NCBI GenBank assembly: GCA_001604185.1
Contig: LVAV01000098.1
Location: 1-46,998 of the forward strand
Source: Clostridiales bacterium Firm_16
GTDB lineage: Bacteria; Bacillota; Clostridia; Saccharofermentanales; Saccharofermentanaceae
Length of the DNA stretch: 46,998 bases
Direction: 5' to 3'
Positions 38,665 to 46,998 of the stretch are shown here, in pieces. The translations under genes and the position numbers were made by a program. Below the pieces are notes generated by a model, which saw only the letters and a list, made by a program, of their open reading frames with translations, had not been told where the DNA came from and ran no database searches. Position 1 is the first letter of the stretch, and every line of letters starts with the position of its first letter.

Positions 38665-39999
38665 TTACACCACCAATTTCAATGTTTTTCTCTTTCTTCC
38701 GGATCGGGATACAGACAGGATCATGCCCACCGCGATCATGAAGAAGCAGTTGGCCGTACCGCCGTAGCTGAAGAACGGAAGCGTAATGCCCGTAGGCGGA
38801 ATGGCGTTGATGGCCACACCGATATTCAGGAAGGCCTGTATCGTGATCAGCGTAGTATACCCCGCCGTAAGGATTCGTGTAAAGAGGCTGTCCGCCTGCC
38901 AGGACACAAGAAAGCCCGCCAGCATAAAAAGCCAGAACAGCACCATGACGCTGACACCGCCGACGAATCCCAGTTCCTCACATATGATCGAGTACACATA
39001 GTCGTTATGTGCTTCCGGAAGGTAGTTATATTTCTGTCGGCTGTTGCCGAAACCCACGCCCCGCAATCCGCCGGAGCCGATGGCGATCAGAGACTGTCTG
39101 TTCTGATACTGCTCGTCCGCGTCAGCTTTCGCAGCCTCCGCATCTTCTTCCGATGTTTCGTCTTCATCTTCCTGCATGGAAGCGAAGATATTCAGACGGG
39201 TAAAAACGTGTTCGAAGTTTTTGGCCAGCTTCTCTCTTCCTTCTGTACCGCTGAACAGGTAGTATCCGCACCCGATGATGACGCTCAGCGCCACAAGAAG
39301 CGCACCGCCGCGGATCCAGGAACGGAAGGAGATACCACTGCAGAAGAAACACACCGCGCAGACTGCACAGAGGATCAGGAAGCAGGACATATGCGGCTGA
39401 AGTGCAATGATCGCAAGACAACCCAGAACCATGCCGCCCGGAAGAGTAATATCCAGGATCGCATCGAAATTCGCCTGGGAGATCCACTTCGGAGCAATAA
39501 GTTTCCCCTTCTTTCTTCTTCTCTGGATGAAAGAACGGTATCCCGCAATGAAGAACACCAGCGCCACCTTGATAAACTCAGAAGGCTGGAAAGAAACACC
39601 GCCGATAAGAAGCCATCTTCTGGCACCGTTAATTACGGATCCCTTAAACTTCGTAAGCAAAGCAAGGCCGACGGCCGCACCGAAGGCCAGAAGAAAAAAA
39701 GGCAGTTTATCAAATTTCTTGATCGGAAGAAATGCGATGATCAGACTCATGGCGAATCCCAGGATCAGGTATTTGCCCTGATTGATCACGTAGAAAGTCG
39801 AATTCTGTTTATATGTCGATGCCAGAGGCATACTTGCCGAAAACAGCATAACCAGGCCGAAAGCCATCATGACCAGAACGATGATCATGACACCCATATT
39901 CAATCGCTTCGGAGCCAGTACATCAACGGACTTGATCTTACCGTCATCGTTGAAGTCCACGTTCTCCGATACCAGGTTACGTTTCTTCATTTTGAACAT
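38665..39999 (-). CDS. ftsW: Lipid II glycosyltransferase FtsW (SEDS family)
   Basis: 444 residues from the ATG at 39999, one base after the murF stop (TGA-A-ATG); an in-frame ATG at 40038 would overlap murF by 38 bases. About ten transmembrane helices. SEDS signatures: GARRWLLIGGVSFQPSEFIK, and near the C-terminus the IPPTGITLPFFSYGGTA motif. FtsW polymerises septal peptidoglycan together with a class B penicillin-binding protein such as the one encoded in this cluster. A hydrophilic, charged loop of about 40 residues (EDEDETSEEDAEAAKADADE) lies on the extracellular side and is longer than usual. SpoVE and RodA are related alternatives, but the cluster favours FtsW. Confidence 0.92.
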   Translation of the reverse strand: MFKMKKRNLVSENVDFNDDGKIKSVDVLAPKRLNMGVMIIVLVMMAFGLVMLFSASMPLASTYKQNSTFYVINQGKYLILGFAMSLIIAFLPIKKFDKLPFFLLAFGAAVGLALLTKFKGSVINGARRWLLIGGVSFQPSEFIKVALVFFIAGYRSFIQRRRKKGKLIAPKWISQANFDAILDITLPGGMVLGCLAIIALQPHMSCFLILCAVCAVCFFCSGISFRSWIRGGALLVALSVIIGCGYYLFSGTEGREKLAKNFEHVFTRLNIFASMQEDEDETSEEDAEAAKADADEQYQNRQSLIAIGSGGLRGVGFGNSRQKYNYLPEAHNDYVYSIICEELGFVGGVSVMVLFWLFMLAGFLVSWQADSLFTRILTAGYTTLITIQAFLNIGVAINAIPPTGITLPFFSYGGTANCFFMIAVGMILSVSRSGRKRKTLKLVV

Positions 40000-40000
40000 T

Positions 40001-41449
40001 TCAACATTCAACCTCCCTGAATATTGAAACATACTCATCCAGAATTGTATACATCTCGAAGGAATGGGACGCCTTCAGAAGTGCCCAGTCCCCTGGTTTC
40101 ACGATATCTTTCAGTTTGTCCACGATATCTTTCTTATCCTGGCACAATACCACCGGAATGGACGGATCCACCGAACGGACACCTTCCATCACAGACTCCT
40201 TAAAATCGCCGATCACGAAAAGGCCATCCAGTCCTTCTCTTGCTGCGGCGCATCCGACCTCGAAATGCTTCTCGGCAGAGACGTCGCCTAATTCCAGCAT
40301 ATCTCCCATACAGGCATATGCCTTGGCCGTTCCGGAGACACGACGAAGAGTCGCGATAGCTGACGTCATGGATTCCGGACCTGCATTATACGCGTCATCA
40401 ATGAAATGTACACCTTCTACGGTCACCATTTTCTCTCGATGGCCGATCGGTGCGAACTGATTTGCCCCATCGGTAAGCTTGTCCAAAGGAAGTCCCAGAT
40501 ACACTCCACAAAGTAAGGCCGCAAGCGCATTGCCTACGTGATGCTGTCCAAGAACAGACAGAGCCAGGCGGGTCTGCTGTTTCTCGTCATATCCCACGGT
40601 AGCCGTGAAATTAACCTTGTCGTCTTCGAAAGAGACCGGACCGGCATAAGCAAGACCGATCCCCCCTGTCGGCAGGTCCTGATCGTCGGTAGAGAAATAC
40701 GCGATCTTCACATCCGGACGGATCATCCCTTCACGTACGGCTTTCTGCAGATATTCGTCTTTGGCCGGAAGGATCAAAAGACCATTCTTCGCCAGACCTT
40801 CCAGGATCTCCAGTTTCGCCCGCAGGATCTCATCTCGGGTGCCCAGTCTTTCGATATGGGCCACGCCGACATTCGTGATCACGGCAATGTCCGGGAAGGC
40901 GATATTGGTCAGTTCCAGGATCTCGCCACGAAGGCGCATGCCCATCTCCAGCACCAGCACTTCCGTATCTTCCGGTGTTTCCAGGATCGTCTTGGAAAGT
41001 CCGATCTCATTATTCTCGTTATTCTTCGTGCAGTATGTCCGCTTGCATACACCGATGGCACTGCCGAGCATCTCACGGGTGGAGGTCTTACCTACACTTC
41101 CCGTCACTGCAACTGTCAGGAAATTCTGGCGCTTTCTGTAGTAGGTAGCCAAATTCTCCAGTGCGATCTTCGTATCCGGAACAAGGATCGCCGGCGTATC
41201 TTCCGGCGCATGGTCCAGATTCGACAGGATCAGCGCCTTGGCGCCGTCTTTTGCCGCTTGAAAAGCATACGTATTGCCATCGAAATTCTCTCCGATCAGT
41301 CCGATGAACAGATTGCCTTCCGTAAGTTTTCTTGTATCTGTGGACACACCGTCCACACAGTAGTCCGATATAGAACCGGCACTCTCGTCAAAATGATGAA
41401 GTTCACCTGAAGTCGCCTCCAGGATCTCCTTCAATGTAAAAACTGCCAT
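40001..41449 (-). CDS. murF: UDP-MurNAc-tripeptide:D-Ala-D-Ala ligase MurF
   Basis: 482 residues. MurF adds D-Ala-D-Ala to complete the stem peptide. The Mur-ligase ATP site is VAVTGSVGKTSTREML, followed by TKNNENNEIGLSKTIL, the MurF-typical NxNNxxG segment, and DDAYNAGPESM in the C-terminal domain. Its ATG overlaps the murE stop by one base (TAATG). Confidence 0.96.
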   Translation of the reverse strand: MAVFTLKEILEATSGELHHFDESAGSISDYCVDGVSTDTRKLTEGNLFIGLIGENFDGNTYAFQAAKDGAKALILSNLDHAPEDTPAILVPDTKIALENLATYYRKRQNFLTVAVTGSVGKTSTREMLGSAIGVCKRTYCTKNNENNEIGLSKTILETPEDTEVLVLEMGMRLRGEILELTNIAFPDIAVITNVGVAHIERLGTRDEILRAKLEILEGLAKNGLLILPAKDEYLQKAVREGMIRPDVKIAYFSTDDQDLPTGGIGLAYAGPVSFEDDKVNFTATVGYDEKQQTRLALSVLGQHHVGNALAALLCGVYLGLPLDKLTDGANQFAPIGHREKMVTVEGVHFIDDAYNAGPESMTSAIATLRRVSGTAKAYACMGDMLELGDVSAEKHFEVGCAAAREGLDGLFVIGDFKESVMEGVRSVDPSIPVVLCQDKKDIVDKLKDIVKPGDWALLKASHSFEMYTILDEYVSIFREVEC

Positions 41450-42975
41450 TACTGTTCTCCCCCCACATTTGCCAGTTTATCGATTGCTTTGCGGACCTCA
41501 TCCGAATCCACAAATTCAAATTTCACTTTATTGATCTCCATCGTTCGCTCGTGTCCTTTGCCGGCGATCACGACAAAGTCATCCGGTGTTGCCATGCTGA
41601 CAGCCTTCGTGATTGCTTCTCTACGATCCTCGATTACCTCATACTTCGCACCCTCGACTTTGTTGATGCCTTCCTTGATCAGTACCAGGATACTCTCCAG
41701 CGGTTCGCTTCTGGAGTTATCCGAAGTCACGATGGAATAGTCACTGTATCTTGCTGAGCTCTCGCCCATGCCGGATCTTCTGTACTGGGAACGCTCTCCG
41801 CCGCAGCCGAAGACCGTGATGATCCGGCCCTTGCAGAACTTTCTTAAGGAAGAAAGCAATACACGGAGGCTGTCGCCGTTATGAGCATAGTCCACATATA
41901 CATGCAATCCCAGAGGATTGCGGATCTTCTCCATTCTACCCGGAACATACACATGTGCAAGTCCTTCCCGGATCGCCGTCTGGTCGATCCCGCAGAGGTA
42001 AGCCGCCGCCGAGGCACAGAGAGCATTGTCCACATTAAAGTCGCAAAGCAGCGGAACGAAGAGTTCCTGAGAATAAGTCGGCGTTACCAGAGTAAACTTC
42101 ATGCCCGGAACGCCATCCTGCGCTTCGAAGGTAATATCCTTCGCCATGAAGTCCGCCTCACCGCTGATGGAGTAAGTATAGACCTTGGAACACTTCTGCG
42201 CGGCAGCCAGCACTTCATCCAGTCTTCTCGTCTCTTTATTCACCAGAGCGATCTCGCAGGTATCGAAAAGCATCATCTTGCAGGCAAAGTATTCTTCTTC
42301 ATCTGCATGCTCTCCGCTCATGATGTGATCCAGGAAGAAGTTGGTAAAGATACCGACTTTATAGTGTACACCGCGGGTACGGTGGAACTTCAGTCCCAGG
42401 GAGGAAACCTCCATGACACAGTCCGCCACATCGTTCTCCTGCATTGTATGCAGAAGTTCCTGGAATTCCCAGGCTTCCGGTGTGGTATGGGCGGACCACT
42501 CGTGACGGGTCTTGCAGATCCGGTTCTCTACCGAACCCAGAAGGCCGCAGTCTCTGCCGCCACGCTTAAAGATCTCCTGAACCATATATGTAGTCGTTGT
42601 TTTACCCTTCGTACCGGTGATGCCGATCAGGTTCATATTCTCGGAAGGATGTCCGAAGTAGGTACAGGACATATCCGCATAGGCTTTTCTTGAATCCGGT
42701 ACGGAAACGATGGCGGTCTTTTTACCCTTTACCATTTCTGCCAGAGCCTCGCCGGTCCAGACCGTCTGTCCGTCTTCAATGACTACCAGTGACGCACCGT
42801 TATCGATGGCACCCGAAACATACTTATGTCCGTCAGAATGGGATCCTACCATGGCGACAAATGCGTCTGCGCATCCTACTTTCGAAGAATTGAGCTGGAT
42901 CCCGGAGATTTCCTCCGTAAGTTCTCCCGCCACAAGCTGATATGGTGTTTCAGATAAGATTGTTTTCGCCTGCAT
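41449..42975 (-). CDS. murE: UDP-MurNAc-L-Ala-D-Glu ligase MurE
   Basis: 508 residues. MurE adds the third residue of the stem peptide. The ATP site is ITGTKGKTTTTYM. The acceptor-selecting motif, DNPR in meso-diaminopimelate enzymes, reads DNSRSEPL here: the Arg is kept but Pro is replaced by Ser. The Arg favours meso-diaminopimelate over lysine; the substitution leaves some doubt. It follows the penicillin-binding protein by 12 bases and is coupled to murF. Confidence 0.93.
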   Translation of the reverse strand: MQAKTILSETPYQLVAGELTEEISGIQLNSSKVGCADAFVAMVGSHSDGHKYVSGAIDNGASLVVIEDGQTVWTGEALAEMVKGKKTAIVSVPDSRKAYADMSCTYFGHPSENMNLIGITGTKGKTTTTYMVQEIFKRGGRDCGLLGSVENRICKTRHEWSAHTTPEAWEFQELLHTMQENDVADCVMEVSSLGLKFHRTRGVHYKVGIFTNFFLDHIMSGEHADEEEYFACKMMLFDTCEIALVNKETRRLDEVLAAAQKCSKVYTYSISGEADFMAKDITFEAQDGVPGMKFTLVTPTYSQELFVPLLCDFNVDNALCASAAAYLCGIDQTAIREGLAHVYVPGRMEKIRNPLGLHVYVDYAHNGDSLRVLLSSLRKFCKGRIITVFGCGGERSQYRRSGMGESSARYSDYSIVTSDNSRSEPLESILVLIKEGINKVEGAKYEVIEDRREAITKAVSMATPDDFVVIAGKGHERTMEINKVKFEFVDSDEVRKAIDKLANVGGEQ

Positions 42976-42987
42976 GTTCTCGCCCCC

Positions 42988-45654
42988 TCACTCAAATATC
43001 AGATGGATCTCCGTTCCGTATACAACACGGTCCGGTGGCGGTGGTGTCGTCTCACCGGTCTCCGAAGGATCGGAAGATCCGCTCTCTCCGGTCTCGGCTG
43101 TCGTCTCCTCCAGAGACGATTCCGTTGTTTCCGCCGTTTCACCTGTTTCTTCGCTACTCGTTTCATCCGGCTCTGTGAGATCTTCTCCCTCATGTCCTGC
43201 TTCCGGCGTCGGAGTCGGTGTGACCGTCGGCGTAGGTTTGCTCAGATCCGTCGCGGGCGGATCCTGGGAAACCGCCACGCCCTTCAGATTACCTTCGATC
43301 TTGATATTCAGACCGTATTCTCTTGCCAGACGCTGGCATTCGATAATATTCATGCCTGTGAAATTCGGAATGACGGTGGTATTCATCTCAGACGTTCCGA
43401 CGGAACCCGGATACAGAACGACAACGGAATTCTTATAAACCGTCTCCACTCCGCCATAGTAAACGGTGCCGACGATAGTATCGGAATCCATCGTACCGGA
43501 GCCGTCTCTTACCTGGAAATCGGCACTCTCCAGAATTCTCTTTGCTTCTGCATAGGTCTTGCCCTGTACATCCGGAACATGGAACAGCAGACCCATATCT
43601 TCGTATTCCTTACTCGTCAGCTTACGCGGTACATCCATATATTCCAGCGTCTCTTCCACGATACGGGCCGCAACCTTGGCGGCTACACCGGAACCAATCT
43701 GTTTGTCCGCCGGCTTGTTGATAACTACCAGTACTACGATCTTCGGATCTGTGTACGGAGCATAACAACCGAAGGAGATAACGTGTTTTCCTGCATCGTC
43801 ACCATTCTCAATGGTGGATGTACTGGTCTTACCGGCAACAAAGTATCCGGGAACATAACCGGAAGAACCGGTACCCAGGTTAACTACGTCCTGCATCAGA
43901 GAACGCACACGCTTGGTCGTTCCTGCGGAGAAAAGCGTTCTGACTTTCGTCGGTTCATATTCACGGATAATGTTTCCGGCATTATCTGTCATTCTGGTTA
44001 CGATATGAGGCTGCATCAGAGAACCACCATTAACCAGCGCCGAATATACAGAGATCAGCTGCAGCGGGGTCACCGTGGAAGACTCGCCGAAAGAAAGGGA
44101 CGCCAGGTCGACTTCTGTCGGCTGGGCATGGAAGATACCTTTTCCTTCAGCCGGAAGGTCTACACCGGTTACATCGTAGAAACCGCAGTTCTTGATATAC
44201 GCATAATACTTCGCCAGAGTGATCTTCTCGGCAAGCTGCACGAAGATCGGGTTACAGGAACGCTCGAAAGCTTCACGCAAGGTTTCTACACCGTGATTGC
44301 CGCCATCTTTCTCTCTCCAGCAAGAGATGGTATCGATTTCCGAGATCTTGATCGGCTCATCGCTGAAATAATCGTTTTCACTTGCCAGGCCTTCTTCAAG
44401 CGCAATAGCCGTCGTGACGGCTTTCATTGTGGAACCCGGCTCATATGTATCAGAGATACAACGATTTCTCCAGGCACTACTCATGAGATAGATCGCCTGC
44501 TCAGAAGATTTCATCTCTTTCCATGTAGCCTCCTTCATGCCGAAAGGCATCTCACGAGGCGTGTTCAGGTTAAAGTCCGGCATGGAGACCATAGCCTTGA
44601 TCTCACCGGTATAAGGCTGCATGACAATACAGGTCACACCGTCCTTCGGTTCATAACTGATATAGGCGTCGCGGCAGGCTTCTTCCGCAATACGCTGGAT
44701 GTTCATGTCCAGTGTCAGCTGTACGTTGTAGCCGTCTACTGCCGCGATGCTGGCCGGTGCTTTGTAAGGAAGTGCGCCACTGTTATAGTTATCTGTCTCT
44801 GTATAGGAATAACCCTTCGTTCCCGTAAGATCGGTGTTGTAATAAGCTTCGATACCATACTGGCCCACCAGGGTATTGCCGTCACGGTCTGCAAATCCGA
44901 TAACCTGGGCAGCCAGGTTGTCGTATGTGTAATATCTCTTCGGATCCGAGTCGATGGCCACACCGCTGACACCGAACTTATCCATAAAATCGGTAAGTAC
45001 TTTCTTCGTTTCGTGAGAAATATGCTTGGCGATTTGGACATAAGTAGCATCGGTCTTATTCAGAGCCTTCTCTACTTCTTCTACATCCACACTGAGGATT
45101 TCGGAGAATTCACGGGCCAGCGCCTGCAGTGTCAGTCCGTCTTTACGCTTGGACTGAGACTTGAGTACGTCAGACGGCGTAATACCGATGGTGTACTCAT
45201 AGGTCGTACTTGCAAGAACATTACCATTGCAGTCAAGGATATCACCACGCGTCGGCACTTCCTGCAGCGGTTTCCAGTGAAGTCTGGAGGCGGCCAGGGA
45301 ATATTCCGAATAATGGAGGATCTGGATATCGTACTGCTTAGTCAGCAGATAAAGCATAAAGAAAGTCAGGGACACACATACCAGGGAAAGGACGATCCTT
45401 CCTCCGATACGGAACCGAGGCTTTTCCTCGATCTCGGTCTCCCGACTTTCTATCTTCTCTTTTTTCAGACGTTCTTTGTCGATTTTCTTCTCGGAAATAG
45501 TGTCGGTATCCGGCTTCTTCGGTTCAATCGGCATTCTGCTAACGGGACCTTTCCCCGTCACATTGTCGTTGATCGGTCGTTTTCCCGAAGGACGGTTTCC
45601 TTCCGGGCGTCGGTTCTGACCGGGCCCGCCATTAAATCTATTTCCATTCGCCAT
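42988..45654 (-). CDS. Class B penicillin-binding protein with PASTA domains (FtsI/SpoVD type)
   Basis: 888 residues, a transpeptidase cross-linking septal or spore peptidoglycan. It has a disordered charged N-terminus (1-78), one transmembrane helix (about 81-104), a dimerisation domain (about 130-300), and a transpeptidase with SxxK at Ser408-Lys411 (EPGSTMK), SxN at Ser466-Asn468 (RSCN) and the third box at Lys609-Ser611. This last box reads KTS, where nearly all relatives have KTG or KSG. Two PASTA domains follow (about 692-750 and 760-888). The second is split: its last strand (YGTEIHLIFE) is separated from the rest by about 70 residues rich in Thr, Glu, Ser and Pro (803-875). Whether it serves vegetative division (ftsI) or sporulation (spoVD) cannot be told. 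Confidence 0.93.
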   Translation of the reverse strand: MANGNRFNGGPGQNRRPEGNRPSGKRPINDNVTGKGPVSRMPIEPKKPDTDTISEKKIDKERLKKEKIESRETEIEEKPRFRIGGRIVLSLVCVSLTFFMLYLLTKQYDIQILHYSEYSLAASRLHWKPLQEVPTRGDILDCNGNVLASTTYEYTIGITPSDVLKSQSKRKDGLTLQALAREFSEILSVDVEEVEKALNKTDATYVQIAKHISHETKKVLTDFMDKFGVSGVAIDSDPKRYYTYDNLAAQVIGFADRDGNTLVGQYGIEAYYNTDLTGTKGYSYTETDNYNSGALPYKAPASIAAVDGYNVQLTLDMNIQRIAEEACRDAYISYEPKDGVTCIVMQPYTGEIKAMVSMPDFNLNTPREMPFGMKEATWKEMKSSEQAIYLMSSAWRNRCISDTYEPGSTMKAVTTAIALEEGLASENDYFSDEPIKISEIDTISCWREKDGGNHGVETLREAFERSCNPIFVQLAEKITLAKYYAYIKNCGFYDVTGVDLPAEGKGIFHAQPTEVDLASLSFGESSTVTPLQLISVYSALVNGGSLMQPHIVTRMTDNAGNIIREYEPTKVRTLFSAGTTKRVRSLMQDVVNLGTGSSGYVPGYFVAGKTSTSTIENGDDAGKHVISFGCYAPYTDPKIVVLVVINKPADKQIGSGVAAKVAARIVEETLEYMDVPRKLTSKEYEDMGLLFHVPDVQGKTYAEAKRILESADFQVRDGSGTMDSDTIVGTVYYGGVETVYKNSVVVLYPGSVGTSEMNTTVIPNFTGMNIIECQRLAREYGLNIKIEGNLKGVAVSQDPPATDLSKPTPTVTPTPTPEAGHEGEDLTEPDETSSEETGETAETTESSLEETTAETGESGSSDPSETGETTPPPPDRVVYGTEIHLIFE

Positions 45655-45680
45655 GATACCAAAGCGCTCCTAACCAAGTA

Positions 45681-46322
45681 TTAAGCATCTTTTTCTGCAT
45701 AATAACTGGCAAGATCACGCTTCGCTTCTGTCAGCATCTCCTCTGTTACGCCATTCGAATTGTAGGAAAGGCTTGCTGTCAGATGATCTCTCTTCGGCAG
45801 GACGATGCTTACGACCTGATTGTTATTCGGCATGACCATGCCCAGTCGGATACCTGCCTGAGTACGAATATTCTCCAGATCAGAGGCGACGGCCAGTGTC
45901 TCCTTCAGCTGGCTTGTCTCCTGGCGCATCTTGTTGATCTGGCGCTCTTTCTTGCTGTTTGCAAAATTAATCGATGCAATCTGTGCTTCATTATACACCA
46001 ACGCTCCGAAAAGCGTGGCAACAAAAAGAATGGCAAAACTGATGATCAGAAGATCTCTGAAACGTCTGGCAGCGGAGAAGAAGTTCTTCTTCTGATAGTT
46101 GGCATAGGCGGCGTCCACCTTACGGCGGTTTTCCTTGAGGATCTTCTTTCTTCTCTCTTCGTTCGCCTTGGAAAGACGGGCAGAGCCTTCGAAAGTGCTC
46201 ATATAGCGCTCAGCCAGGCCTTCGTTAAAAGCAACGACGCTCAGTCCTGCATTATCCGAACCTGTACGCTCGAAAATATCGTCGATCTTTGCCATTTTTC
46301 TTGTCTTTACTGCCAGAGCCAT
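45681..46322 (-). CDS. FtsL/DivIC-like septum protein
   Basis: 213 residues, longer than typical FtsL (about 120). A charged cytoplasmic N-terminus of about 88 residues is followed by one transmembrane helix (about 90-112), then a coiled coil (SKKERQINKMRQETSQLKETL) and a short C-terminal tail. The layout and its place between rsmH and the penicillin-binding protein are those of ftsL in the Firmicutes dcw cluster. Sequence identity with model FtsL is too low to name it from sequence alone. The ATG at 46322 overlaps rsmH by 16 bases and has AAAGGA upstream. Confidence 0.8.
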   Translation of the reverse strand: MALAVKTRKMAKIDDIFERTGSDNAGLSVVAFNEGLAERYMSTFEGSARLSKANEERRKKILKENRRKVDAAYANYQKKNFFSAARRFRDLLIISFAILFVATLFGALVYNEAQIASINFANSKKERQINKMRQETSQLKETLAVASDLENIRTQAGIRLGMVMPNNNQVVSIVLPKRDHLTASLSYNSNGVTEEMLTEAKRDLASYYAEKDA

Positions 46323-46998
46323 TCTTCCTCATTCCTTTCAAAAACCCTAAGTTTTGCACATCCGGAGCGCTTGTTTTCCTGCAACTCTTTGTCTGAAGCC
46401 ACGATCGGTTTCTTGTTCACCTGTGTTCCCATCGGACGTTTCCCGCATACACACACCGGAAAATCTCTCGGGCAGGTGCAGGGACTCTCCAACTTGCGGA
46501 AGGCTTCTTTCACCAGTCTGTCTTCCAGAGAGTGGAAAGAGATCACCGCGAAGCGCCCCTTCGGCTTCAGTATTGACGGTACCACCTCCAGAAGTCTTGC
46601 GACTGCACCCAGTTCATCGTTGACCTCGATGCGGATCGCCTGAAAGCATCTTCTTGCGGGATGCTGGTCTTCCTTCCTGGCGGTATGCGGCATGGCCTTC
46701 CGGATGATCTCGGCCAGTGCCGTCGTGGAACGGATCGGTTCGATCTTTCTTTGCTTATCGATGGCCGATGCGATCCTCCCTGCGAATCTTTCTTCACCAT
46801 AGTCTCGGAATATCCGGGTAAGATCTTCTACCTTGTATTCGTTAACCACTACTTCCGCCGAAAGTTTCTGACTTTCGTTCATTCTCATATCAAGAGGACC
46901 TTCCTGCATGTATGAGAACCCGCGTTCCGCTGTGTCGATCTGATGGGAAGAAACTCCCAGATCCGCAAGTACTCCGTCTATCTTTTCAATGTTCATTC
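46307..46998 (-). CDS. rsmH: 16S rRNA (cytosine(1402)-N(4))-methyltransferase, 5' end outside the window
   Basis: C-terminal part of about 230 residues; the gene runs on beyond 46998. It methylates C1402 of 16S rRNA. Family features are DGVLADLGVSSHQID, RGFSYMQEGPLDMRM, ARRCFQAIRIEVNDEL, AVISFHSLEDRLVK and the Cys-rich segment CTCPRDFPVCVCG. The missing part is the SAM-binding N-terminus. It is the usual second gene of the dcw cluster, after mraZ. Confidence 0.95.
   Translation of the reverse strand, partial: MNIEKIDGVLADLGVSSHQIDTAERGFSYMQEGPLDMRMNESQKLSAEVVVNEYKVEDLTRIFRDYGEERFAGRIASAIDKQRKIEPIRSTTALAEIIRKAMPHTARKEDQHPARRCFQAIRIEVNDELGAVARLLEVVPSILKPKGRFAVISFHSLEDRLVKEAFRKLESPCTCPRDFPVCVCGKRPMGTQVNKKPIVASDKELQENKRSGCAKLRVFERNEEEWLWQ

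Noticed and set aside
43003..45684. 893-codon frame opposite the penicillin-binding protein, and similar long antisense frames opposite ftsZ, dnaK, GH127 and the TerD-domain gene
   Set aside because: The sense frames use few codons whose complement is a stop, which leaves the opposite strand open. The antisense products have no recognisable domains and biased composition.

Overview
The window looks like a chromosomal segment of an anaerobic Gram-positive bacterium of class Clostridia. Supporting signs are a spoVD/ftsI-type penicillin-binding protein with PASTA domains, an hrcA-grpE-dnaK-dnaJ operon under a perfect CIRCE operator, and strong Shine-Dalgarno sequences with several GTG and TTG starts. 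The giant secreted protein built of EF-hand/leucine-rich modules with a Thr/Pro/Lys linker and a DUF4214 end resembles those of Saccharofermentans-like rumen or digester clostridia. The genus is an inference.

Left part (1-18.9 kb) is accessory in character. It holds a threonyl-tRNA synthetase remnant (about 115-309), a 2165-residue secreted LRR/EF-hand protein (358-6855, minus), an alpha/beta-hydrolase esterase and a membrane-bound XRE regulator (plus), and a GH127 beta-L-arabinofuranosidase downstream of a large TerD-domain protein (minus). A divergent control region with a terminator-like leader comes next, then an Ala/Glu/Lys-rich coiled-coil protein, a nitrilase-family amidase, prmA, a metallophosphoesterase and a membrane-anchored NlpC/P60-like protein.

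Middle part (18.9-24.5 kb) is the heat-shock operon hrcA-grpE-clpP-dnaK-dnaJ (minus), with clpP placed unusually between grpE and dnaK. It is closed by a bidirectional terminator and opened by a sigma-A promoter overlapping CIRCE.

Right part (24.6-47 kb) is one long minus-strand array, read from the right: rsmH, ftsL-like, PASTA penicillin-binding protein, murE, murF, ftsW, murG, ftsQ, then ftsZ, nrdR, a response regulator, a histidine kinase, nth, recG, rsmD, coaD, a DivIVA-like small protein, a two-gene AAA ATPase/DUF4276 module, and hemW. Many junctions overlap or lie 1 nt apart (ATGA, TAATG, TGANATG), so translation is probably coupled. mraY, murD, murC and ftsA are absent from this division/cell-wall cluster.

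The best candidate for an undescribed system is the ATPase plus TOPRIM-like DUF4276 pair (25787-27689), embedded between housekeeping genes. Next is the TerD-domain/coiled-coil divergent pair with its structured control region (10877-14500). No tRNA, rRNA, insertion sequence or CRISPR array was found.
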